Shown piece by piece: positions 14,927-23,800 of a stretch of 64,000 nt of DNA. Position 1 is the first letter of the stretch; the number at the start of each line of letters is the position of its first letter. The stretch is from VRUE01 sp963704505 (GTDB lineage Bacteria; Actinomycetota; Thermoleophilia; Solirubrobacterales; 70-9). The stretch covers positions 806,001 through 870,000 of the forward strand of contig OY969912.1 in assembly GCA_963704505.1 (NCBI GenBank), in the 5' to 3' direction. Both the position numbers and the translations under genes were made by a program. The notes beneath the pieces are model-generated. The model did no database searches, was not told the origin of the DNA, and worked only from the letters and a program-made list of their open reading frames with translations.

Positions 14927-17305
14927 ATGGACGGCGCACGCGCGGCAAGAGTGGGGCTCCTGGCCGGCGCGGCAGGGACGGGATTGGCCGCCGCGGGGAC
15001 CGCGGCCCTCTGGCATCGGATGGCCCGGCGGCCGCTGCCGAAGACGAGCGGCAAGATCGAGCTCGATGGGCCGCAGGAAACGATTCGCATCCGCCGCGAC
15101 CGCTGGGGCGTCCCGCACGTCGAGGCCTCCAGCCACACCGACCTCTTCTTCGGCCAGGGCTTCTGCCACGGCCAGGACCGGCTCTTCCAGCTCGACTTCT
15201 ACCGCCGCGTGGTCAGCGGTCGCGTCTCCGAGCTCGCCGGCGAGGAGGGGCTGGCGATCGACCGGCTGATGCTGGCGCTCGGCATCCGCCGCACGGCCGA
15301 ACGAGAGGTCCACGCGATCGATCCCGTGGACCTGGCCCGCCTCGAAGTCTTCTGCTCCGGCGTCAACGCCGCCGCCGACAGCGCCCGCGCCCTGCCCTTC
15401 GAGATGCAGCTGCTGCGCCTCGGGCCCTTCGCGCCCTGGAGCCCGGTCGACATCCTCAGCCTCGGCAAGCTGCTCGCCTTCGGGCTCTCGACCAACTGGG
15501 AGAAGGAGCTGCTGCGCTCCGACATGACCCGGGCGCTCGGCCCGGAGCTGGCGGCCAAGCTCGACCCTGCCTACCCCACCGGCAACCCGATCGTCACCCA
15601 GGAGCCCTGGTCGGGCGAGGGGCTGGCGGTCGCCGAGCAGATCGACGCGGTGCGCCGCTCGATCGGGATGGCGACCGAGGCGAGCGGCTCGAACAACTGG
15701 GCGGTCTCCGGCGAGCGCTCGGCAACCGGCTCCCCGCTGATCGCCGGCGACCCGCACCTGCCGCCGAGCATGCCGGGCATCTGGTACCAGGTCGGCCTCA
15801 ACCGCGGCGATCGCTACGCGCGCGGTGCCTCGCTGCCGGGGATGCCGGGCATCTACATGGGCCAGAACAACGATGTCTGCTGGACCTTCACCAATGTGAT
15901 GGCCGACATCGAGGACCTGTTCATCGAGCGGGTCGAGGGCGACTCCTACCTCTTCGAAGACGAGTGGCGGCCGCTCGAGGTGGTCCTCGAGGAGATTCCG
16001 GTCAAGGGCCGCGAGGAGCCTGAGACGCTCGAGGTCCGCCTGACCCATCACGGGCCGATCGTCAACGGCGCCCTCGGCGCCGACGAGGCCGAGCCGCTCG
16101 CATTGCGCTGGCTCACCCTCGACGAACCGTCCTTCTTCCCGGGCATGTTCGACCTCGACACGACCGATTCCGGCCCCGAGCTGGTGCGCCGCCTCGAGGG
16201 CCACACCTCGCCCGCGTCGAACCTGATCTGGGCCGATCGCCACGGCTCGATCGGCTACAAGCTGATCGGCCGCCTGCCGCTGCGCAAGGGCAACTGCCCG
16301 GACCTGCCGAAGCCGGGCTGGACCGGCGAGTTCGAGTGGGAGGGGACGATTCCCTACGCCGAGCTGCCCGAGGTGACCGACCCCGAGAGCGGCTTCCTCG
16401 TCACCGCCAACAACCGGATCGTCGGCGACGACTATCCCCACCACATCACCAGCGACTGGCTCGACGGCTTCCGTGCCCGGCGGATCGAGGAACTGCTGAA
16501 GGCCGAGGACGAGCACGACCTCGAAGGCTTCCAGGCGATGCAGACCGACCTCCACTCGATCCCCGGGATCGAGGCGGTGCGCAGGCTCAGCCGCCTGCAG
16601 CCGGCAGGCCAGCGCGAGCGCAGCGCCCTCGAGCGCCTGCGCAGCTGGGACGGCAAGCTCGATCTCGACACCGTCGCCGGCACGATCTACCAGGCCTTCG
16701 TGCTGCGCCTGGCGCGCGAGGTCGCCCGCGCGGCGATCGGCGACCGCGACCTAGCCGAGCGCTGGCTCGACCGCGCCGACAACGGCTTCACGCCGCACGT
16801 CACCTCACCGTGGCGGTGGCACTCCCACCTGATGGACCTCTGGGCGGAGGGCGACGAGGAGCTGATCGGCCGCCCCTGGGACGGCCTCGTCCTCGAGAGC
16901 CTGAGCGGCGCGCTGGACGACCTCGGCGATCGCTTCGGCCCCGACCCAGACGGCTGGCGCTGGGGCAAGGTCCACCAGATGGAGTTCCCGCATCCGCTCG
17001 GCGACGCGAACCCGCTGTTGCGCAAGCTCCTCAACCGCCGGCTCGAGGTCGGCGGCGCCCAGGAGACCGTCTGCCAGATCGCCTTCGACCCCAATGACCC
17101 CTACCGGGCGATCTGGGCGCCGAGCTGGCGCATGGTCGCCGACCCCGCGGCTCCGGAGCGCTCGCGCTGGCAGATGTTCACCGGCCAGTCCGGCCACCCG
17201 GCCAGTCCCCATTACGACGATCTGCAGGCGGGCTGGGCGGCGGGCGAGACGATTTCGATGGCCGGCGAAGGGCCGTGGGACGAGCTGGAGCTGTCGCCGG
17301 TCTAA
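14927..17305 (+). CDS. Penicillin acylase family Ntn hydrolase
   Basis: A 792-residue precursor of the penicillin/AHL acylase family. An N-terminal hydrophobic helix (about 6-28) anchors or exports it. The alpha subunit runs to the autocleavage point before the nucleophile Ser255 in GSNNWAVSG, followed by the family hallmark LIAGDPHLPPSMPGIWYQ. Another conserved feature is the THHGPIVN loop of the beta subunit. Processing would give two chains that hydrolyse amide bonds of acylated substrates such as N-acyl-homoserine lactones, acyl-peptides or beta-lactam side chains; the natural substrate is unknown. Start choice rests on the leaderless-type TATTCT. The next gene is a separate membrane protein. 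Confidence 0.9.
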   Translation: MDGARAARVGLLAGAAGTGLAAAGTAALWHRMARRPLPKTSGKIELDGPQETIRIRRDRWGVPHVEASSHTDLFFGQGFCHGQDRLFQLDFYRRVVSGRVSELAGEEGLAIDRLMLALGIRRTAEREVHAIDPVDLARLEVFCSGVNAAADSARALPFEMQLLRLGPFAPWSPVDILSLGKLLAFGLSTNWEKELLRSDMTRALGPELAAKLDPAYPTGNPIVTQEPWSGEGLAVAEQIDAVRRSIGMATEASGSNNWAVSGERSATGSPLIAGDPHLPPSMPGIWYQVGLNRGDRYARGASLPGMPGIYMGQNNDVCWTFTNVMADIEDLFIERVEGDSYLFEDEWRPLEVVLEEIPVKGREEPETLEVRLTHHGPIVNGALGADEAEPLALRWLTLDEPSFFPGMFDLDTTDSGPELVRRLEGHTSPASNLIWADRHGSIGYKLIGRLPLRKGNCPDLPKPGWTGEFEWEGTIPYAELPEVTDPESGFLVTANNRIVGDDYPHHITSDWLDGFRARRIEELLKAEDEHDLEGFQAMQTDLHSIPGIEAVRRLSRLQPAGQRERSALERLRSWDGKLDLDTVAGTIYQAFVLRLAREVARAAIGDRDLAERWLDRADNGFTPHVTSPWRWHSHLMDLWAEGDEELIGRPWDGLVLESLSGALDDLGDRFGPDPDGWRWGKVHQMEFPHPLGDANPLLRKLLNRRLEVGGAQETVCQIAFDPNDPYRAIWAPSWRMVADPAAPERSRWQMFTGQSGHPASPHYDDLQAGWAAGETISMAGEGPWDELELSPV

Positions 17306-17322
17306 TCGGGGCCTCTCGGAGA

Positions 17323-17328
17323 TAGTCT
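17323..17328 (+). promoter_or_regulatory. -10 hexamer for a TTG-started gene
   Basis: TAGTCT lies 9 nt before the TTG at 17338. This supports that start and a leaderless transcript for the first gene of the polysaccharide region. Confidence 0.45.
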
Positions 17329-17337
17329 CCTGCGGTC

Positions 17338-19350
17338 TTGGCAGCAGGGAATTCAGGGGTAGCTGGTGGTTTGGACAAAGCACGGCACCAGGTCGGGCGT
17401 GCTTGGACCTGGTCGGCCCGAGCCTGGAGCGGTGTCGATCGGCGCGCCTCCGGCTTCGAGTCCGGGCTAGGACGATTCAACGTCCCGATCTGGGCGATCG
17501 GGATCGCGCTCTCTCTACTCGTCTGGAGCGTTTACTTCGGGGTTCCGACGACGGGGGTCGACCCGAGCTGGATGGCCGGCCTCTACCTGGCGGCCGAAGA
17601 AGGTCGGGACTTCGGCACCGAAATCGTCTTCACCTATGGCCCGCTCGGCTTCCTGGCCTGGCCCTCGTTGTGGAACGGGGACCTGGCGGTTCTCGCCTTC
17701 CTCTATTGCTCGGCGATCTACATCGGCTTCGTCTGCACCCTGGTCTGGATCCTCAGCCGCAACCTGGGCAAGGTCGGCGCTGCGGCTCTCGCCTTCGTCT
17801 ACCTGGCGACCGCCCCTGACTTCGAGCAGCTGCCACTGGTCATAGCGGTCGCCTGGGCGCTCGTCGCCTTGCAGGAGGAGAAGCGCCCGCCGTTCGCGAT
17901 CCCGATGCTCGTCTACGGCGGCGCCGCCCTGGCGGCGCTCGAGTGCGTCGTCAAGCTCTCACTCGGGCCCCCGATAGTCCTGATCATCGTCCTCGGCCTG
18001 CTCGGCGCCCGCGTCAGCCGGCGCCAGTGGCTCACCTTCGCCGGGGTCTTCGCCGCCGTCTTCCTCGTGCTCTGGGTCGTCACCTCGCAGTCGATAGGGG
18101 CGATCCCCGACTACGTGATCAACAGCCAGCAGATCATCACCGGGTTCAACGAAGCCCAGGGCCTCAGGCTTGCCGAAAACTGGGAGGCCTGGGCGATCGT
18201 GCTGGTCTCCTTGGGCCTCGTCGCCGGGGCGGTGGCGGCTGGGTTCCGCGAGACGCGGGCCCGCTGGTGCGCCATCGGTCTTGTCGGGATCGCCTCCTTC
18301 GTCGTCTTCAAGTACGGGATCGTCCGCTTCGAGCCGAACCACCTTGCGATCGCGTTCCAGACCGCGCTCGCCATCTGGCTGGTGATCCCATGGGCTCATC
18401 GCAGAACCGGGCTTCTGCTGGTCGGAGCAGTGGTGATCGGCTTCGTCTCGATCCACGCTTATCCGCAGCCGCCCGCCCGCTTCGACGTGATCCAGAACCT
18501 GACCGCCTTCAAGGAAGGGGTGGAAACCCTGACCAGCCCCGGCCGCCGCAGTGAGATCGCCGACCAGGCACGGACCGCGATGCAGGAGACCTACGGCCTC
18601 GACGAACGCTCGCTGGAATTGATCGGCGACAGGGGCGTGCAGGTCGATCCGGTGGAAATCGGAGTGATCTGGGCCTACGGGTTGAACTGGTCGCCGCTGC
18701 CCGTCTTCCAGAACTATCAGGCGAGCACCACGAAGCTCGACGAACTAAACGCGGACGAGGTCGAAAACCCCGACGGGCCTGAAATCATCCTGCGCGCCAA
18801 CCCGGCGGCGATCGGCGCCGGAGGCACCCGCGGCTTCGAGGGCCGTCACCCCGCCTGGGACCCGCCGGCCCAGAACCTCGCCACCGTCTGCAACTTCGCT
18901 CCGTTGCGGACGACGCCGCGCTGGCAGCTCCTACAGCGCACCGGAGACCGCTGCGGCCCGCCCCGCCTGATTGACAGCACCGAGGGTGGGCCCGGGACCG
19001 TGGTGCCCGTTCCGACCGCGGGGCCGGGGGAACTCGTCTACGTCCGCATCCACGGGGTCGAACCGAAGGGCTTGGAGAAGATCCGCTCCTTCCTCTGGCG
19101 CCCGCGCTTCCGTTACGCGTTCCTGAACGAAGACTCGGTGGAATATCGGCTCGTTCCGGGTACGACGGATGACGGAATGATGGTCTCGCCAAGCCCAGGC
19201 CTCGACAGCACCGGACCTTTCGCCCAGATCCCGGCGGTGACCAACATCCGCCTCGAGGGCGTCGAAGCTCCGGTCGAGTTCGACTTCTACAGCGTCAGGG
19301 TCAGCCCGCCGCCCTCGCGGACGGCGGGCGAAACGGGAAAAAATGGGTGA
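17338..19350 (+). CDS. Multi-pass membrane protein, possible GT-C-type glycosyltransferase
   Basis: A 670-residue protein with a ~45-residue cytoplasmic N-terminus, about 10-11 transmembrane helices (roughly 50-400) and an extracytoplasmic C-terminal domain of ~260 residues. The first periplasmic-side loop contains DPSWMAGLYLA and FTYGPLGFL, a layout reminiscent of GT-C enzymes where an acidic residue follows the first helix. No family name can be given safely. TTG 17338 is preferred on promoter spacing; TTG 17371 is an alternative. Its end overlaps the following GT2 gene by 8 bp, so the two are co-translated and may act on the same lipid-linked sugar. Confidence 0.8.
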   Translation: MAAGNSGVAGGLDKARHQVGRAWTWSARAWSGVDRRASGFESGLGRFNVPIWAIGIALSLLVWSVYFGVPTTGVDPSWMAGLYLAAEEGRDFGTEIVFTYGPLGFLAWPSLWNGDLAVLAFLYCSAIYIGFVCTLVWILSRNLGKVGAAALAFVYLATAPDFEQLPLVIAVAWALVALQEEKRPPFAIPMLVYGGAALAALECVVKLSLGPPIVLIIVLGLLGARVSRRQWLTFAGVFAAVFLVLWVVTSQSIGAIPDYVINSQQIITGFNEAQGLRLAENWEAWAIVLVSLGLVAGAVAAGFRETRARWCAIGLVGIASFVVFKYGIVRFEPNHLAIAFQTALAIWLVIPWAHRRTGLLLVGAVVIGFVSIHAYPQPPARFDVIQNLTAFKEGVETLTSPGRRSEIADQARTAMQETYGLDERSLELIGDRGVQVDPVEIGVIWAYGLNWSPLPVFQNYQASTTKLDELNADEVENPDGPEIILRANPAAIGAGGTRGFEGRHPAWDPPAQNLATVCNFAPLRTTPRWQLLQRTGDRCGPPRLIDSTEGGPGTVVPVPTAGPGELVYVRIHGVEPKGLEKIRSFLWRPRFRYAFLNEDSVEYRLVPGTTDDGMMVSPSPGLDSTGPFAQIPAVTNIRLEGVEAPVEFDFYSVRVSPPPSRTAGETGKNG

Positions 19351-20206
19351 TCAGGGCTTGCGGACTCTCTCGGTCGTAGCGCCGGCCTTCAACGAGGAGG
19401 AGCGCCTGCCCGGCTTCTTGGACAGCGTCGCCGGGCCCGGAGCCGATGCGGTCGCGGCGACCGGGATGGAGCTCGCCGAGGTGCTCGTCGTAGACGACGG
19501 CAGCACCGATCGCTCGCGCGAGATCGTCCGCGCGCGCGCCCAGTCCTGCCCGTTCGTTCGCCCGGTTGTCGAGTACGACTCGAACCGCGGCAAGGGCGCG
19601 GCGGTCGCGGCGGGGGTGAGGTCGGCCGCGGGCGAATGGATCCTGATCGTCGACATCGACCTCTCGACGCCGCTCGAGGAGCTCGGCAAGCTGGTCAGAG
19701 CCGTCGAGGCGGGCGCCGACGTCGCCGTCGGCTCGCGGCGCGTGAGCGGCTCCGAGGTGGTCCGCGGCCCCCTCCACCGGCAGCTGACCGGGTGGACCTT
19801 CAGCAAGACCGTCCACCTGCTCACCGGCCTCTCGATTCACGACACGCAGAACGGCTTCAAGCTGCTGCCGGCGCGGCTCGCGCGCCTGCTCTTCGAGGAG
19901 CAGCGCTGTCCCGGCTTCGCCTTCGATGTGGAGATCTTGATGCGAGCGGCTCGGATCGGCGCCAGCGTCACCGAGGTGCCCGTCCTCTACGTGCACGACT
20001 CGCGCTCCCGCGTCCAGGTCGCGAGCGCCAGCCTGCGAATGCTCGAGGAAGTCCGCCGGCTAAGCGACCTGCGGCCCGGCTCCGCGCCGGCAGACAATGC
20101 CGACCGAGACGCCGGCTGGGAGGCGAACGCCGCGCCGGATCAATCCCGCCTCGAGCCGCATCGGGACCGACAGCGGGCCGTTGAGGGCGGCGGGGGTGCG
20201 GCTTAG
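19343..20206 (+). CDS. GT2 glycosyltransferase, dolichyl/polyprenyl-phosphate sugar synthase-like
   Basis: A 287-residue GT-A enzyme similar to Alg5/DPG-synthase-type GT2 proteins, which load a sugar from a nucleotide donor onto polyprenyl phosphate. Motifs are SVVAPAFNEEERL, VVDDGSTD, the metal-binding DIDLSTPLEEL and HDTQNGFKLLPA. A product of this type would feed a GT-C enzyme such as the preceding membrane protein. The final ~45 residues are low-complexity and fall outside the fold; they coincide with a 147-bp overlap with the convergent methyltransferase gene, so the tail may be the result of stop-codon loss. Confidence 0.9.
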   Translation: MGDQGLRTLSVVAPAFNEEERLPGFLDSVAGPGADAVAATGMELAEVLVVDDGSTDRSREIVRARAQSCPFVRPVVEYDSNRGKGAAVAAGVRSAAGEWILIVDIDLSTPLEELGKLVRAVEAGADVAVGSRRVSGSEVVRGPLHRQLTGWTFSKTVHLLTGLSIHDTQNGFKLLPARLARLLFEEQRCPGFAFDVEILMRAARIGASVTEVPVLYVHDSRSRVQVASASLRMLEEVRRLSDLRPGSAPADNADRDAGWEANAAPDQSRLEPHRDRQRAVEGGGGAA

Positions 20207-20800
20207 ATCGGAGCCCTCGGCTCCTCCCCGCCGGGGCAGACTGCGGGCGGCTGCGATCGGCGCCAGCAGGATCGAGTTGAAGTAGGTGGCGAGGACCGGC
20301 TGCCAACCGGCGCGTCGCACCGCGGCTTCGAGCCGCTCCCGCGTGTAGCGCCGCTGGTGATGCAGGCGCTCGTCCTCTTCGCTCCAGAGCCACTGGTAGG
20401 CCGGGACGGTGAGGACCATCTTTCCGCCGGGCGTGGCGATGCGGTAGAGCTCGCTCAGCGCCTCATGCTCGGCGGCGATGTGCTCGATCACGTCGGTGGC
20501 GACGACGAGGTCGAAGCGGCCGTCCTCGAAGGGGACGCTTTCGAGCCCTGCCTGGGCGACGTCGAAGCCGCGCTCGCGGCAGAACCCGACCGCGTCGGCG
20601 GAGGGCTCGACCCCGGTGACGGCGCCGATCGCCGCATAGTGGCCGAGGTTGCCGCCCGTGCCGCAGCCGGCGTCGAGGATCTGGGGTGCTGCGGGGAGGT
20701 CGGCGTGGGAGAGGAGCGCGTCGACCACCGCCCGCCTGCCGCGAAACCACCAGTGCCGGTCCTCCGCTTCGAACAGCTCCTGGTAGGCGCTCTGCCGCAT
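20060..20800 (-). CDS. Class I SAM-dependent methyltransferase
   Basis: A 246-residue methyltransferase. Motif I is ILDAGCGTGGNL (about 41-52), the acidic residue of motif II is in VTGVEPSADAV, and motif IV is FDLVVATDVIEHI. The N-terminal HWWFRGRR is typical of sugar or lipid-linked glycan methyltransferases in such clusters. The C-terminal region has a basic patch and a hydrophobic helix. TAGGCT lies 8 nt upstream of the ATG, so the transcript is probably leaderless. The 3' 147 bp overlap the convergent GT2 gene. Confidence 0.9.
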   Translation of the reverse strand: MRQSAYQELFEAEDRHWWFRGRRAVVDALLSHADLPAAPQILDAGCGTGGNLGHYAAIGAVTGVEPSADAVGFCRERGFDVAQAGLESVPFEDGRFDLVVATDVIEHIAAEHEALSELYRIATPGGKMVLTVPAYQWLWSEEDERLHHQRRYTRERLEAAVRRAGWQPVLATYFNSILLAPIAAARSLPRRGGAEGSDLSRTPAALNGPLSVPMRLEAGLIRRGVRLPAGVSVGIVCRRGAGPQVA

Positions 20801-20808
20801 CCGGGCGG

Positions 20809-20814
20809 AGCCTA
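20809..20814 (-). promoter_or_regulatory. -10 hexamer of the methyltransferase gene
   Basis: On the minus strand this is TAGGCT, 8 nt before the ATG at 20800. It overlaps the stop region of the upstream giant gene, suggesting an extra promoter inside the minus-strand unit. Confidence 0.35.
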
Positions 20815-23800
20815 GGCCGCCGTCCGGGCGACGATCGCGTACTCGCCCTGGGCCAGCCGGTCCTTCTCCCAGTCACCGCTGCCCAGCGGGCAGAAGGCGC
20901 TGGCCGACTCGAAGCCGGCGAGCTCGAAGAGGGCGAGCATCGCCTCGGGGAAAAGCGGTTGCTTGTGGGTGGGGTCGACCCAGAAGGTCTTCAGCGCTTG
21001 CGCCGAGTGGGGGTTGACGGTCTCGACGATCATCAGCCCGCCGGGGCGCAGCCGTGAGCGGCTCAGCTTGAGCAGGCGTTCGAGCTTCTTCGCTCCGAGA
21101 TGCTCGACCACCTGGGCGCTGAAGACGCAGCCCAGGGACCCCTTGCGCGTTTCCTTGAGCAGCTCGAGGATGTCACCGCGCTCGACGTTGCCGAGGCCCT
21201 TCTCGTGGCAGCGGCGCACCATCCCGCGATCGATGTCTACCCCGCGCGCCTCGACCCCGACCGCCGCCAGCAGCTCCAGGAACTCACCGCGGCCGCAGCC
21301 CGCGTCGAGCACCGGGGAGCGGTCGCCGACGATCTCGAGATAGACCGACTGGCGCTCGCGGATCATGTCTTCGGGGCCGCGGAAGAGGTCCTCGAAGGCG
21401 CTGTAGCCTCCCCCGCCCTTTGCGCCGCTGAAGCCGATCACATTGCCGAGCATCGGGTCCTCGCGGGATGGGAAGTGGTTCTCCGCCATATATGGCTTGG
21501 CCGCGGCGGCATCGAGCAAGCCGCTGGCGGTGTCCAGCTCGGCCTGAACCCGCGCCAGCGCCTCGTCCGTCTTGGCCGCGAAGCGGTCCTGCGCCTGGCG
21601 CAGGGCGTCGACGAAGATGCGGTCGCGCTCGAGGCTCTCGTCGAGGTGGGTCGAGAGGCCGGAGAGCGAGGTGCGCAGCTCCTCGCCTGTCCTGGCAATC
21701 TCCTCGCGCAGAAGCTCGCGATGCTCCGCCGAGGCATTCTGCTCGGCGGTCATTCGATCGCCCAGTGCTTCGGCCAGCTCCACCGCATGGGCGACGCGTA
21801 TCTGGTTCTCCTCGGCCGCGGCGCGCAGCTCGCGCTCGCGATCACCGAGCCCGCCGACCGTCTCGTCGACGGACCGCACGACATTTGACAGCGCGGTCAG
21901 CGAACCATCGGCGTCGGCCACGGCGTCTTCGAGCTCTTCAACCTCCTCGGACTGCGTGCCGACCTGCAAGCGCAGTTCGGTGACCGTGGACTTGAGGCGA
22001 TCGCCGAGCGCGCTCAACTCCGCTTCGAGCTCAGCCGCGGTTTCCTCGGTTGCCTTGCCCGAACGCCGCTCGAGAGCGGCAAGCTCGCCACCGAGCTCGT
22101 CGAAGGCCTGCCGGGTGCTGAGATCGATGCGGTGCTGGTAGGACGAGTAGGGACGCAGGATGCGCATGTAGAGGCGCTTGGCGAAGCTGCGCAGCCGTCC
22201 GGCGCCACGACGCGGCGGCGCCTGTTGGAAGCGCAGCAGGTGATGAAGCTGGGCGAGCCCGGAGGCCGCGTTGGCGATCTCCGCGTTCGGCGCCGGGACC
22301 AGGGCCGAGGTCAGCGGCTCGGGATCCGTCGGTGCCTCACCTCCGGGAACGTCGAGTCGTGCGATGACCCGCTCCCGCCTCACCTCGGTAAGCCGCGCCT
22401 CGACGAGCCTGCCGGCCTCCGCCGGCGAATGGGTGGCACGAATGTCCTCGGCGGCCCGGGCCCCCTTCCTGGCAGCCCCCTCGCGGTCGGCGAATACCTC
22501 TCGCATCCGCTCTGCCGCCTGGTCGAGGTCGGGCTCCGCCCACTTCCCATCGGCGGCGTATGGCCCCGCCTCGTTGCCGATCCGGGTCAATGAATACCCG
22601 ATCGGATAGCTGTTCTCCTCGGTCATGAAGTCGAGGTTTCCGGAGTACGCGGTGGCGATCACGGGCTTGCCGAAGTACATCGCCTCGGCCATCGTCAGCC
22701 CCAGTCCCTCGGAGCGGTGCAGGGACACGTAGCAGTCACAGGAGGCGATCAGTCCGTTCTTCTCCTCCGGGCTCAGCATCGCGTCGACCAGCTGGATGTC
22801 GGGATGGGCCTCCGCTGCTGCGGCGAGCTCGGCGGCCTGGTCGGGGAAGTGCTCACCGCCGATCGACTTGATCACCAGGGAGGCGCCCTGGTCGGGCCCG
22901 AAGGCACGACCGAAGGCCTCGATCAGGCCGAGCGGGTTCTTGCGGCGGAAGACGCTGCGGAAATCGAAGACGAAGAGGAACCGAAAACCGCCGGCGAGGC
23001 CGAGGTCGCTGCTGACCGGGGCCGGCTCCAGCGGGGCGACGGGCACCCGCATCGTGTTCACCGGCACCGGCGAATGCGGCCTCAGGGCCTCGGCCACGAA
23101 CTCGGAGGCGACCCAGACTTCGTCCAGGTAGTCGAATGACGCCTTCCAGCGCGTGGGGAAGTCCTCGACCTCCCAGAACCAGAGGCCGGCCGAGTGCCGT
23201 CCGTTGAAGAGATCCCTGGAGCTCGCCTCGGCGAGAGAGGGGAGCATGTCGGCGTTGACGCAGATCAGGTTGAAGTCGTAAGGAAGCTCCGAGGGGCCGA
23301 GGTCGCCGAGGGCCCGGGACATCTCGGCGGCGTCAACCGGAACGTCGATGGTGGCGGTCGGGACCTCCCTGGCCGCGAGCGCCGAGCGCACCTGGCGGGC
23401 TGCCTCGCCGACCCCGAGCTCCGAGGTCAGGTACCCGGCGAGGTTGACGCCGAGGCCACCGCGGAGCTTTCCGGGCTGCCTCACTCCTCGGGCCTTCGGG
23501 GATTTCGGCCCGGTGGTTGCGGCTCGGGTGGCGGCGGCGGACGTGGATGGCAGCAGGTGCCGGGAGATGCGGAGCGCGTCGGCGTTCTCGTGCATCCAGC
23601 GGTTGAAGGCGGCAGCATCGCCGGCATTCGGCTCTGGAAACGCGCTCTGCAGGTCCGGCCTCGCGTCATGGATCGCCCGGGCGTATCGGCTGACGCCGCC
23701 GTTGCCGCTCGGGCTCGCGTTGAGGTGGTCGACGAAACGGCGGGCTCCTCGGCGGTTGAAGACGGTGCCGCTGAGATCGTCGTCCTCGAGGGCTTGGCGG

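Noticed and set aside
13886..16555. An 889-codon minus-strand frame antisense to the WYL regulator, MBL hydrolase and penicillin acylase genes
   Set aside because: It spans three well-supported plus-strand genes and shows no domain; an artefact of GC-rich codon usage.
20060..20206. Frameshift or assembly error suggested by the 147-bp convergent overlap
   Set aside because: Both frames are intact through their domains and seven other convergent pairs in the window overlap as well, so the overlap is probably real.
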